Positions 1 through 6,602 of a stretch of DNA of 8,221 nt are shown here, one piece after another. A model generated the notes under the pieces. It ran no database searches. It was not told the DNA's origin and was given only the letters and a program-made list of their open reading frames with translations. Positions within the stretch are counted from its first letter, which is position 1. Each line of letters begins with the position of its first letter. The translations under genes and the position numbers were made by a program. This DNA is from Methylococcaceae bacterium (lineage in GTDB: Bacteria; Pseudomonadota; Gammaproteobacteria; Methylococcales; Methylomonadaceae): NCBI GenBank assembly GCA_003155565.1, contig PMDM01000131.1:3216-11436 (forward strand), in the 5' to 3' direction.

Positions 1-103
1 ACAACTTTTTGGGATTGGTATGATTGCACCGATGAGTGCGAGCAACATATCAGATTGGGTGTGCTTTTAGAACATTCATTCTTCCAACTAGTTAAGGTTC
101 GGA

Positions 104-109
104 TAAAAT
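104..109 (+). promoter_or_regulatory. Possible -10 box for the GNAT/CN-hydrolase pair
   Basis: TAAAAT matches five of six bases of the sigma-70 -10 consensus. Transcription would begin near 115-117, giving a short leader before ATG 139, which is one reason for choosing that start over TTG 118. The matching -35 region (around 81-87) is poor, with about three of six bases. Confidence 0.27.
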
Positions 110-138
110 AGCCATGTTTGCCCGAAGTGATAACGCCA

Positions 139-738
139 ATGACCAAAAACATCCATATCGAAAGAAAGAGCGGTACTGCACTATTACCCTATATCCCTGA
201 ACTTGCCCGTCTTCGGATTGAAGTGTTCCGGGATTTTCCTTATTTGTATGATGGTACGCTTGATTATGAAAAAAAGTACCTACAGACTTACATTGACCAC
301 CCCGAAAGCGTGATTGTGCTAGCTTTTGATGACGATAAGATTGTCGGGGCTTCTACTGCCATACCGATGGAATATGAAACGGATGAGCTGAAAAGGCCGT
401 TTCTTGAGCAGGACTATAATCTGGACGAGGTGTTTTATTGCAGTGAATCTGTGCTTAATAAGACTTATCGTGGCTTTGGGCTGGGTGTCCGTTTCTTCGA
501 GGAACGGGAAGCCCATGCGGAAGCATTAGGTGGGTTTAAGCACATTACTTTTTGCTGCGTGGAACGTCCGGTCGATCATCCTAGGCGGCCTTTGGATTAT
601 GTGCCATTGGACAAATTCTGGAATAAAAGAGGTTACGTTAAGCATCCTGAACTTAAGACTACATACATCTGGAAGGATTTGGACGATGAAGACGAGACCG
701 CAAAACCCATGATATTTTGGTTGAAACATGAACGTTAA
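139..738 (+). CDS. GNAT family N-acetyltransferase, stand-alone partner of the downstream CN hydrolase
   Basis: Predicted cytoplasmic acyl-CoA-dependent N-acyltransferase of about 199 residues; the substrate is unknown. The acetyl-CoA pyrophosphate-binding motif A is visible as YRGFGLG near residues 110-116, followed by a helix rich in Glu and Arg. The C-terminal part has FWNKRGY, which matches the usual late GNAT strand motif. I chose ATG 139 because a GAAG lies 11 nt upstream and because a possible -10 box ends at 109; an in-frame TTG at 118 would add seven residues but has a poorer leader. The stop overlaps the next gene by 11 nt, so the two are probably translationally coupled. In Bacillus subtilis YhcX and relatives, a GNAT domain and a CN-hydrolase domain are fused in one protein, in this same order. 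That suggests the two products here act together. The family call is firm; the role is not known. Confidence 0.85.
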   Translation: MTKNIHIERKSGTALLPYIPELARLRIEVFRDFPYLYDGTLDYEKKYLQTYIDHPESVIVLAFDDDKIVGASTAIPMEYETDELKRPFLEQDYNLDEVFYCSESVLNKTYRGFGLGVRFFEEREAHAEALGGFKHITFCCVERPVDHPRRPLDYVPLDKFWNKRGYVKHPELKTTYIWKDLDDEDETAKPMIFWLKHER

Positions 739-1591
739 GATTGTATCAGCCCAGTACGACATCAGCTTTCTGACGAGTTGGCAGGATTACCAGGACAAGA
801 TCGAGCGTTGGGTTGCTGAGGCGGCACAGCAAGATGCACGGATATTGCTGTTTCCAGAATATGCCAGCATGGAACTGGCTTCCTTATTCGGACAGGAAAT
901 ATATTCGTCGTTGAGTAAGCAGCTTGCCGCAATGCAGTCTGTGCATGAAGATTATTTGGATTTGTTCAAAGCCTTGGCGAAGCAGTACCACTGCCTTATA
1001 CAATCAGGCAGCTTTCCAGTAGAGGTTGAATCTGGCGTTTATCGTAACCGTGCGTACTTGTTTACGCCGGATGGTAAGGTGGATTATCAGGATAAGCTGA
1101 TGATGACTCGCTTTGAGAATGAGCAATGGTTGATCCAAGGCGGCAAGGAATTAAAATGCTTTGACACCGAGTACGGCAAAATTGCCATTAACATTTGTTA
1201 TGACAGCGAATTCCCCATGCTGGCGAGAAAACAGGTGGAAATGGGCGCAAATCTGATATTGGTGCCCAGTTGTACGGATACGTTAGCCGGGTATCATCGG
1301 GTCAAAATTGGCTGTCAGGCCAGGGCGTTGGAAAATCAGTGTTATGTGGTGCAGTCTTGCCTGGTTGGCCATGCGCCTTGGTCGGAGGCCGTCGATGTCA
1401 ATATTGGTGCAGCAGGTATTTACACACCTGTGGATCGCGGGTTTCCTGATAATGGAGTTTTGGTTGCAGGGGAACTCAATGCCGTACAATGGGTAGTCGG
1501 CGAGGTATCGCTGAGTGCGTGTGCGGTTGTACGTGATCAGGGGCAGGTGTTTAATTATCGGGATTGGCCGTTACAAAACACATTGATCTAA
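728..1591 (+). CDS. Nitrilase-superfamily carbon-nitrogen hydrolase
   Basis: Predicted soluble amidase or nitrilase-type enzyme of 287 residues, which is normal for a single-domain CN hydrolase. The Glu-Lys-Cys catalytic triad is complete: E44 in LLFPEYASME, K123 in YQDKLMMTRFE, and C157 in INICYDSEFP. The supporting Glu E131 follows the Lys, as is usual in the superfamily. The fold would be the alpha-beta-beta-alpha sandwich that normally assembles into dimers or larger oligomers. The start ATG lies inside the end of the GNAT gene, giving an 11-nt overlap that argues for coupled expression. It resembles the C-terminal half of fused GNAT/hydrolase proteins of the YhcX type more than the NIT2 or beta-ureidopropionase branches, but I judge this from domain order and motif spacing only. 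Hydrolysis of a C-N bond is expected; the actual substrate cannot be read from the sequence. Confidence 0.9.
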   Translation: MNVKIVSAQYDISFLTSWQDYQDKIERWVAEAAQQDARILLFPEYASMELASLFGQEIYSSLSKQLAAMQSVHEDYLDLFKALAKQYHCLIQSGSFPVEVESGVYRNRAYLFTPDGKVDYQDKLMMTRFENEQWLIQGGKELKCFDTEYGKIAINICYDSEFPMLARKQVEMGANLILVPSCTDTLAGYHRVKIGCQARALENQCYVVQSCLVGHAPWSEAVDVNIGAAGIYTPVDRGFPDNGVLVAGELNAVQWVVGEVSLSACAVVRDQGQVFNYRDWPLQNTLI

Positions 1592-1593
1592 TT

Positions 1594-1626
1594 GAAGGAT
1601 TTAATAAATCTCTGGTGAAATCCTTC
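1594..1626. repeat. 9-bp inverted repeat in the convergent gap
   Basis: GAAGGATTT at 1594-1602 is the exact reverse complement of AAATCCTTC at 1618-1626, with a 15-nt loop. It starts 3 nt after the stop of the CN hydrolase and lies downstream of rpoS on the other strand, so it could help end transcription from both sides. Neither side has a U-tract and the stem is AT-rich, so it is not a canonical intrinsic terminator. Confidence 0.45.
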
Positions 1627-1660
1627 GACAAGCTTCCTTCGACAAGCTCAGGACGAACGG
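1621..1660 (-). repeat. Dispersed 26-nt repeat, copy 1, with tandem 14-nt partial duplication
   Basis: TCCTTCGACAAGCT occurs twice, head to tail, at 1621-1634 and 1635-1648. The second copy continues into CAGGACGAACGG, giving a 26-nt unit at 1635-1660. The reverse complement of that unit recurs at 4391-4416 with one mismatch. The unit can fold through its TTCG/CGAA ends. It sits in a convergent intergenic gap, a typical place for REP-like elements. I recall this kind of sequence being scattered through several proteobacterial genomes, but the copy number in this genome cannot be seen here. Confidence 0.75.
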
Positions 1661-1681
1661 AATCACACGTTCAGGGATTCC

Positions 1682-2665
1682 TTAATTGAAGATGGACTCA
1701 AACGAATACCCATTCACCTCCAGAATTTCTTTTAGCCTTTTCAATCCGTCCATTTGGATTTGTCTAACACGCTCTCTGGTTACGTTCAATTCCTGGGCGA
1801 CTTCTTCCAGCGTTGAGTCTTCATATCCGCACAGGCCGTAACGGCGGCAAATGACTTCGCGTTGTTTTTCTGGCAATTGAAACACCCAGGTGGCTACGTT
1901 TTGCTTCATTCCGTCTTCTTGCAGTTGTTCAGCAGGCGATGGACTTTCTGTATCAGAAAGCGAATCAACCAGTGGTTGGTCGAAATCCTTACCGCCAGGA
2001 ATGTCAATCGAGGTTACCCGTTCGTTCAGTTTGAGCATTTTTTCCACTTTGCTCACGGGTTTATCCAGATGCTTTGCGACATCTTCGGCGCTGGGTTCGT
2101 AATCCAGCACTTGTGCCAATTGACGTTGGGCTTTGAGGTAAGTATTCATTTCTTTTACGATATGAATCGGCAAACGGATGGTGCGCGTCTGGTTCATGAT
2201 CGCCCGTTCTATAGTCTGCCTTATCCACCAAGTCGCGTATGTTGAGAACCGGAAGCCACGCTCAGGGTCGAATTTTTCGACCGCACGGATCAAGCCCAGA
2301 TTGCCTTCCTCAATCAAGTCTAGCAGTGGTAATCCTCTGTTGAGATAGCGTCTGGAAATTTTTACGACGAGCCGTAAATTGCTCTCGATCATGATTTTAC
2401 GGGCTTCACGGTCGCCCTTAATGGCGCGTTTACCGTAAATTTTTTCTTGATCGGCGGTGAGTAATTGTGAGCGGCTGAGTTCGTTTAAATAAACCCGGGT
2501 GGCATCAAAGCCGCTTTCGCTTCGTGTGTGTAAAAGAGCTGCATCTGCGCTAACTGGTTTATCATGGACAAAAGTATCTAAGTCCAGGTCTTCCTCAAGG
2601 GAAAGATCCTCGTCAATGATGACACATATATCTTCATCGGTGGGTTCAAATATTTCTTCATTCAT
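1682..2665 (-). CDS. rpoS: RNA polymerase sigma factor RpoS (sigma-38)
   Basis: Stationary-phase and general-stress sigma factor that directs core RNA polymerase to stress promoters. It has 327 residues, against about 330 in Escherichia coli. An acidic N-terminal segment (about 1-35) precedes region 1.2 (about 55-85). Region 2 (about 93-165) contains the core-binding segment [18 protein letters not shown] and the -10 reading segment with [11 protein letters not shown] region 3 follows, and region 4 has a helix-turn-helix (about 284-312, with [10 protein letters not shown]). K171 in [10 protein letters not shown] matches the K173 position that E. coli RssB/ClpXP needs for turnover. The N-terminus is too short for RpoD, and the region 2-3 junction matches RpoS closely. 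The ATG has GGGAG 5 nt upstream. It lies 37 nt behind nlpD, the classic nlpD-rpoS order. In E. coli the main rpoS promoter lies inside nlpD, so one may exist there here too, though I could not identify it. Confidence 0.97.
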   Translation of the reverse strand: MNEEIFEPTDEDICVIIDEDLSLEEDLDLDTFVHDKPVSADAALLHTRSESGFDATRVYLNELSRSQLLTADQEKIYGKRAIKGDREARKIMIESNLRLVVKISRRYLNRGLPLLDLIEEGNLGLIRAVEKFDPERGFRFSTYATWWIRQTIERAIMNQTRTIRLPIHIVKEMNTYLKAQRQLAQVLDYEPSAEDVAKHLDKPVSKVEKMLKLNERVTSIDIPGGKDFDQPLVDSLSDTESPSPAEQLQEDGMKQNVATWVFQLPEKQREVICRRYGLCGYEDSTLEEVAQELNVTRERVRQIQMDGLKRLKEILEVNGYSFESIFN

Positions 2666-2702
2666 ATTAACTCCCGGATTGGCCTGCCTACCGAAAGAGG
2701 TG

Positions 2703-3737
2703 CTAGTGTTTCGGCATTAATGTTAATGGATTGATGGGCTTGCCATTTTTTCTTATTTCAAAATGTAATGACGCTTTTTTTAATCCTGTTAAGCCGACTT
2801 GTCCAATTGTTTGGCCTTTATCTACTCGCTGTCCTTCTTTGATGTACAACTTGCTGTTATTGGCGTAGGCGCTTAAATAGGTCTCGTTATGCTTAATAAT
2901 CACCAAGTTTCCGAAACCTGCCAGCCCTTGACCACAATAAACTGCTTTACCTGCCTCAGCGGCCTGAACCGTTTGTCCGGTTTTTCCTGCTATATCTATC
3001 CCTTTGTTATCAGTCTGGACAAAATTTCTGGAAATTTTACCCTTTATTGGCCACTGAAAGCTTAACTTTAACACTTTTTTATTATCAATTGAAATAATTG
3101 ATGTTTTTTCTTTATTATTTTTCGATATTAACAGATTGTTGTCAACTAGCTGTGCGTTTTGCTTTGGTTTTTTCGGTAAAGGAATATTGTTAGCGTTTGC
3201 AGGAATTGGCTGTTTTTTTGAATGGTCGCTTATTTGTTGGTCTGTAGTCGGTATTTTCTGCTGTTTTGGGGGCAGATTTTTGTCAACGTCAGGATCAGCC
3301 TGTTTGTTTTTTGTGCGGGATTCTACCTGATAAGGGGAGGGTGTTGGTTTATTAAGCCTCAGATTTCGATCAATAATTTTAGTGTTTACACTGCTTAAAG
3401 ACGGTGACGTTTTTTGTTTTACAGTCTGGCCTGTTGAATGGATTTGGGGAGGGTTGTTTTGATACTGGTTGGGATAAGGCGAACTATTAATAGCAGGGTT
3501 TTGCTGGGCACTGGTATTTTGCTGTTCTTTAAGAAGGGTCTTGGCTGATGCTTGCGGGCTATCTGAATTATTGCTTGGCTTGATTGGCGATTTTTTACTG
3601 ACATATCCATTCTCAGGCTCAACAGTTTGGTTAACTGTTTTTACAGGCGCGAAATTGGGCGGTTGGGCGCAGCCAGTCAGCATCATGAGCAATATCCATA
3701 GCACTAATGCGATAGGTTTTGAGGTCTGAAAAAGCAT
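2703..3737 (-). CDS. nlpD: NlpD-like murein hydrolase activator lipoprotein with degenerate LytM/M23 domain
   Basis: Predicted lipoprotein that activates a cell-separation amidase (AmiC type) at the septum. It has 344 residues. The lipoprotein signal peptide is residues 1-22, with lipobox LTGC and lipidated C23. Residues about 24-220 form a low-complexity linker rich in Asn, Gln, Pro, Lys and Ser, with no LysM domain that I can recognise, unlike E. coli NlpD. The LytM domain (about 227-342) includes [18 protein letters not shown]-like [17 protein letters not shown] and [14 protein letters not shown]. The first zinc-ligand His is Asn (N244), the YAH His is Asn (N293), and the first His of HxH is Ser (S323), while D248 and H325 remain. 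It should therefore be a regulator, not a peptidase. The gene starts 8 nt after the J-domain gene stops and has no clear Shine-Dalgarno, which suggests coupling. Its position just upstream of rpoS supports the nlpD name. Confidence 0.88.
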   Translation of the reverse strand: MLFQTSKPIALVLWILLMMLTGCAQPPNFAPVKTVNQTVEPENGYVSKKSPIKPSNNSDSPQASAKTLLKEQQNTSAQQNPAINSSPYPNQYQNNPPQIHSTGQTVKQKTSPSLSSVNTKIIDRNLRLNKPTPSPYQVESRTKNKQADPDVDKNLPPKQQKIPTTDQQISDHSKKQPIPANANNIPLPKKPKQNAQLVDNNLLISKNNKEKTSIISIDNKKVLKLSFQWPIKGKISRNFVQTDNKGIDIAGKTGQTVQAAEAGKAVYCGQGLAGFGNLVIIKHNETYLSAYANNSKLYIKEGQRVDKGQTIGQVGLTGLKKASLHFEIRKNGKPINPLTLMPKH

Positions 3738-3745
3738 GGCTGGTG

Positions 3746-4258
3746 TTATTTATTCAGTAAAATTTTCTTTGCCAAATTTATTTTGGCAGCCAGATAATCT
3801 GAGCCACCGCGGTCAGGATGAATTTTTTGCATGAGCTTACGGTGTGCGGCGATGATGTCCTGTTCTGGAGCACCGGGTTTTAATCCTAATACCTCATAAG
3901 CCTCTTCTTTGGTCATGGCCCCTTTGGGGCTAGCCCTATCGCCTTGCCGCCCTGATGATTGCTGTTTGGAGGCCGTAAATTCCAGCCATAAGCGGTGCAG
4001 ATGAGGCGCATAACGTAGCAGTACCGGCAACATTCGGACTGCAAAAGCGACAGCGATACCAGCCAGGGCAAATAACCCGTTTAAGCGGCCAGTGGCTCCC
4101 AGATAAATGAACACAACGCCAATAAATGAAAAAGTCAGGATTCTGATAATGCGTGCCACAAACGCTGGCGATGCTTTCTGAAAAGTCCGCAAAGCGTAAA
4201 ATGCAATGACGATCAACAACAAAACTAAGTAAATTCGAATCACACTTTTCTCCGGCAT
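3746..4258 (-). CDS. Membrane-anchored J-domain protein, Tim14/Pam18-like
   Basis: Predicted inner-membrane co-chaperone that stimulates a DnaK-type Hsp70 ATPase. It has 170 residues. Hydrophobic segments lie at about 6-23, 37-54 and 60-81. A short polar linker follows, and then a C-terminal J domain (about 115-170) with the essential HPD at 147-149. The end of the domain, HPDRGGSDYLAAKINLAKKI, closely follows the mitochondrial Tim14/Pam18 pattern (HPD, GGS, Y, AAKIN, AK). The J domain lacks the Gly/Phe and zinc-finger regions of DnaJ, so this is a type III J-protein. With three membrane spans and a cytoplasmic J domain, the N-terminus would face the periplasm; this is inference. It is the first gene of a block reading into nlpD (8-nt gap) and rpoS. 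No strong ribosome site is visible before the ATG. Bacterial Tim14-like proteins are known but poorly characterised, and the client is unknown. Confidence 0.87.
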   Translation of the reverse strand: MPEKSVIRIYLVLLLIVIAFYALRTFQKASPAFVARIIRILTFSFIGVVFIYLGATGRLNGLFALAGIAVAFAVRMLPVLLRYAPHLHRLWLEFTASKQQSSGRQGDRASPKGAMTKEEAYEVLGLKPGAPEQDIIAAHRKLMQKIHPDRGGSDYLAAKINLAKKILLNK

Positions 4259-4304
4259 ACTGGCCGTTTGAGGTTGCTATATCTTAGCCGCAGCTTAATA
4301 AATT

Positions 4305-4426
4305 TCTGAATAAGTTGATTCTGTCCATAGTTCGACAAGGCTCTCCTGAGCGTAGCCGAAGGACTCACCACAAACGGAATCAACCAGTTACCGTTCGTCC
4401 TGAGCCTGTCGAAGGACTTATTCAGA
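4305..4426. repeat. 122-bp nested palindromic intergenic element
   Basis: The outer ends form a perfect 11-bp inverted repeat: TCTGAATAAGT at 4305-4315 and ACTTATTCAGA at 4416-4426. A second, overlapping pair lies inside: GTTGATTCTGT at 4314-4324 against ACGGAATCAAC at 4374-4384, with one G-T pair. Between them, 4331-4365 is a diverged, opposite-facing relative of the 26-nt repeat (TTCGACAAGG then CTCTCCTGAG then CGTAGCCGAA). The exact 26-nt unit follows at 4391-4416. The element fills the divergent gap between the J-domain gene and mobB. There is no coding frame for a transposase and I find no clear target-site duplication, so a REP/BIME-like or MITE-like repeat is the best description. Confidence 0.75.
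4391..4416 (+). repeat. Dispersed 26-nt repeat, copy 2
   Basis: The unit begins CCGTTCGTCCTGAG and ends CTGTCGAAGGA. It is the reverse complement of the unit at 1635-1660 with a single mismatch. It forms the right arm of the larger palindromic element and merges with that element's outer inverted repeat at its last base. Confidence 0.8.
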
Positions 4427-4445
4427 TATTCCTCAAATAATACCT

Positions 4446-4451
4446 TAGAAT
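4446..4451 (+). promoter_or_regulatory. Possible -10 box for mobB-moeA
   Basis: TAGAAT matches five of six bases of the sigma-70 -10 consensus and lies 32 nt before the chosen mobB start. No good -35 hexamer stands at the usual distance; TTCAGA at 4421-4426 is 19 nt away and overlaps the palindromic element. This is a weak call based on position and the -10 match only. Confidence 0.22.
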
Positions 4452-4483
4452 ACTGCTGTTAACGAGACTTGCTCCCTTTTTTA

Positions 4484-5023
4484 ATGGCTTTGATGACTAT
4501 GAAAAATGCCAAGATTCCAATTTTAGGCTTTGCCGCTTTTAGTGGGACAGGAAAAACCACGCTGTTGACACAACTCATCCCGATTTTAAAGCAACAGGGC
4601 TTGCGTATTGGCCTTATCAAACATAGCCACCATAATTTTCAAATAGACCAGCCTGACAAAGACAGTTTCCGTTTGCGCGAAGCAGGTGCGTCGCCAGTCA
4701 TGCTGGTGTCCACACACAGACGCGCAATCATCACAGAAATTGACCCCGTCAGGGAACCCGTGCTGGATGAGCAACTGCTCGCGTTCGACCAGTCGGAACT
4801 CGATTTGATATTGGTCGAGGGCTTCAAGGCGACACAATTCCCTAAAATCGAGTTGCACAGGCCTTCACTTAATAAGCCCTTACTTTACCTCAACGACTCT
4901 AACATTATTGCTATTGCTAGTGACTGTCCCTTAGTTACACCCCAAAGTTTGGTGCAATTAAACATAAATCAGCCTGAGCTGATTGCAAAATTTATTACCC
5001 ACCAATTCATGAGGCTAATATGA
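4484..5023 (+). CDS. mobB: Molybdopterin-guanine dinucleotide biosynthesis protein MobB
   Basis: GTP-binding accessory protein of molybdenum cofactor maturation; in E. coli it works with MobA, which attaches GMP to molybdopterin to make the guanine dinucleotide cofactor. It has about 179 residues, against about 175 in E. coli. The Walker A loop FSGTGKTT lies at about residues 19-26 (Lys near 24), followed by the family signature GLIKHSHHNFQID. KDSFRLREAGA and the later LDLILVEGFK also fit MobB, and IIAIASD lies near the C-terminus. Three in-frame ATGs (4484, 4493, 4499) and an upstream TTG at 4469 are possible starts, none with a clear Shine-Dalgarno. I used the first ATG, though 4499 gives the closest match to the E. 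coli N-terminus. It overlaps moeA by ATGA. No mobA is in the window. Confidence 0.92.
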   Translation: MALMTMKNAKIPILGFAAFSGTGKTTLLTQLIPILKQQGLRIGLIKHSHHNFQIDQPDKDSFRLREAGASPVMLVSTHRRAIITEIDPVREPVLDEQLLAFDQSELDLILVEGFKATQFPKIELHRPSLNKPLLYLNDSNIIAIASDCPLVTPQSLVQLNINQPELIAKFITHQFMRLI

Positions 5024-6264
5024 TTGACCCGTGCAGCCTTGAATCGTCACCATTATTGAGCATTGATGACGCACTAGAAAAGATCAAGACCGCCATACAA
5101 CCGGTAATGGCTTCCGAACGGGTGGTGTTAAAAAATGCCCTGGGGCGTGTGTTGTCAGAAGATGTTGCTTCGCCTATCAATATTCCTTACGACAGGAACT
5201 CGTCCATGGATGGCTATGCCTTATCCAGCAAGGATATTAATTGCAGACAGCCGTTTACGCTTAGCCTAGTAGGTGCTTCGTGGGCGGGAAAACCTTATCA
5301 GGGCGCAGTACAAGCAGGGCAATGTGTGCGGATTTTTACCGGAGCTGTGTTGCCTGATGAAACCGATTCTGTGGTTATCCAGGAACAGGTTAGCGCAGAT
5401 AGGGAAAACATTCTATTTCCGGCAAACACCGCTGCCTATCAGCACATCCGGGAAGCGGGTGAAGACATCAAACAGGGCAGTTTGGTATGTACCCGGCTGA
5501 AAAAATTAACGGCGGCTGATATTGGATTGCTGGCTTCTGCCGGGATTTATGATGTGCCGGTGCGGCGCAAACTTAATATTGCTTTTTTTTCCACGGGCGA
5601 CGAATTGATGGGTATCGGCCAGCAGCCGGAATCAGGAAAAATCTACGACAGCAACCGTTATGCGTTGGCTGCTTTGCTGGCTGATCCTTGTTACAGCGTA
5701 GTCGATATGGGGGCGATACCCGATGACAGGCAGTTGCTTGAAGATAGTATTAAGCAAGCGGCTAATTACAATGATGTGATTATCACCACAGGCGGGGCTT
5801 CAGTCGGAGATGCCGACTATGTCAAAGATATTTTGGCAGGCTGCGGTGTAGTCAATTTCTGGAAAATTGCCATCAAACCCGGCAAGCCGCTGGCCTTTGG
5901 TAAAATCGGGGCATGTTATTTTTTCGGACTGCCCGGCAATCCGGTTTCGGTCATAGTCACTTTTCAACAGATTGTTGCTCCAGCACTTAAACAACTGTCT
6001 GGCGCAACAGCAAACAAGCCGTTGCGTTTGCTGGCAACCTGCACCACAGCCCTAAAAAAAGACCCAGGCCGTCAGGAATTTCAGCGCGGCATCCTCACCC
6101 AAGATACTAACGGCAATTTTTTTGTGGGATCCACCGGGCAACAAAGCGCGCATATCCTCAGTTCAATGAGCCAGAGTAATTGCTATATTATTCTGCCTGC
6201 CGAGTGTAAGGGTGTAAGTAGCGGTGAAAAAGTGCTGGTTGAGCCGTTTAGTGGTTTTCTTTAG
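5020..6264 (+). CDS. moeA: Molybdopterin molybdenumtransferase MoeA
   Basis: Cytoplasmic enzyme that inserts molybdate into adenylylated molybdopterin, the metal-insertion step of molybdenum cofactor synthesis. It has 414 residues, against 411 in E. coli. The N-terminal domains carry SSMDGYA (about 61-67) and the RIFTGAVLPDETDSVVIQE segment (about 104-122). The MoCF-binding domain has FSTGDEL (190-196), the segment IYDSNRYAL, TTGGASVGDADY (256-267), IKPGKPLAFG (285-294) and FGLPGNPVSV (302-311). A C-terminal beta domain completes the protein. The Asp of the DGYA motif (D64) and the Asp of the VGDADY motif, both conserved in the family, are present. The ATG overlaps the mobB stop (ATGA) and has GAGG 5 nt upstream, so coupling within a mobB-moeA operon is likely. 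It converges on the rhodanese gene with only 4 nt between stop codons. The protein appears complete and intact. Confidence 0.96.
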   Translation: MIDPCSLESSPLLSIDDALEKIKTAIQPVMASERVVLKNALGRVLSEDVASPINIPYDRNSSMDGYALSSKDINCRQPFTLSLVGASWAGKPYQGAVQAGQCVRIFTGAVLPDETDSVVIQEQVSADRENILFPANTAAYQHIREAGEDIKQGSLVCTRLKKLTAADIGLLASAGIYDVPVRRKLNIAFFSTGDELMGIGQQPESGKIYDSNRYALAALLADPCYSVVDMGAIPDDRQLLEDSIKQAANYNDVIITTGGASVGDADYVKDILAGCGVVNFWKIAIKPGKPLAFGKIGACYFFGLPGNPVSVIVTFQQIVAPALKQLSGATANKPLRLLATCTTALKKDPGRQEFQRGILTQDTNGNFFVGSTGQQSAHILSSMSQSNCYIILPAECKGVSSGEKVLVEPFSGFL

Positions 6265-6268
6265 CTAT

Positions 6269-6592
6269 CTAATACCTAGCCACCGAACTATCGACTTCAA
6301 TCGACCAAGCATCAATACCACCAACCAGATTGCTAACTTGCTTAAAACCGACCTGTGCAAGAAAATTGGCGGCTTGCATACTGCGGATACCGTGATGGCA
6401 AATCAGCACAATTTCCTGATCTATATCAATTTCTCGTAACCTTTGCGGAATTTGGTTCAACGGTATTAACACGCTGCCGTCGATATGGGCGTGTGCAAAC
6501 TCAAAAGGTTCCCTTACATCCAACAGGAAGGGTTGTTCTTTTTCCCGAATTTTGTTTTTTAATTCTATGGCAGAGAGTTGTTGGATTGGCAT
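6269..6592 (-). CDS. Single-domain rhodanese-like sulfurtransferase
   Basis: Predicted cytoplasmic sulfur carrier or sulfurtransferase of 107 residues, the usual size for a GlpE/PspE-type single rhodanese domain. Visible features are the N-terminal LLDVREPFEFAHAHIDGS block (about 23-40), the active-site loop CHHGIRS with catalytic C65 (65-71), and the closing NLVGGIDAWS (about 88-97). A persulfide would form on C65. There is no signal peptide. The start has AAGGGG 5 nt upstream, and the gene begins 10 nt after the aminotransferase stop, so the two probably form an operon. It lies tail to tail with moeA. The physiological acceptor cannot be told; thiosulfate:cyanide activity, tRNA thiolation or cofactor sulfuration are all open. 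Related small rhodaneses are common and often annotated only by domain. Confidence 0.92.
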   Translation of the reverse strand: MPIQQLSAIELKNKIREKEQPFLLDVREPFEFAHAHIDGSVLIPLNQIPQRLREIDIDQEIVLICHHGIRSMQAANFLAQVGFKQVSNLVGGIDAWSIEVDSSVARY

Positions 6593-6602
6593 GGCTACCC
6601 CT

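Noticed and set aside
1..48. Minus-strand ATG at 48 opening a hydrophobic reading frame of 16 codons to the left edge.
   Set aside because: It could be the start of a membrane protein, but there is no Shine-Dalgarno upstream and only 16 codons are visible.
1..111. Open reading on the plus strand from the left edge to TAG at 109-111, and a second open frame ending at about 70.
   Set aside because: Neither translated tail resembles a family I know, and with the 5' part missing nothing supports coding. A gene ending here is possible but not shown.
114..200. ATG at 114, just upstream of the chosen GNAT start.
   Set aside because: It is in a different frame from the GNAT gene and stops after about 28 codons with no family resemblance.
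1594..1626. Intrinsic terminator for the CN hydrolase or rpoS at the 9-bp inverted repeat.
   Set aside because: The stem is AT-rich with a 15-nt loop, and no U-tract follows on either strand, so I list it only as an inverted repeat.
1862..2245. Long plus-strand open frame (127 codons) opposite rpoS.
   Set aside because: It lies entirely inside the well-supported rpoS gene and its translation, rich in Phe, His and Cys, looks like an antisense shadow.
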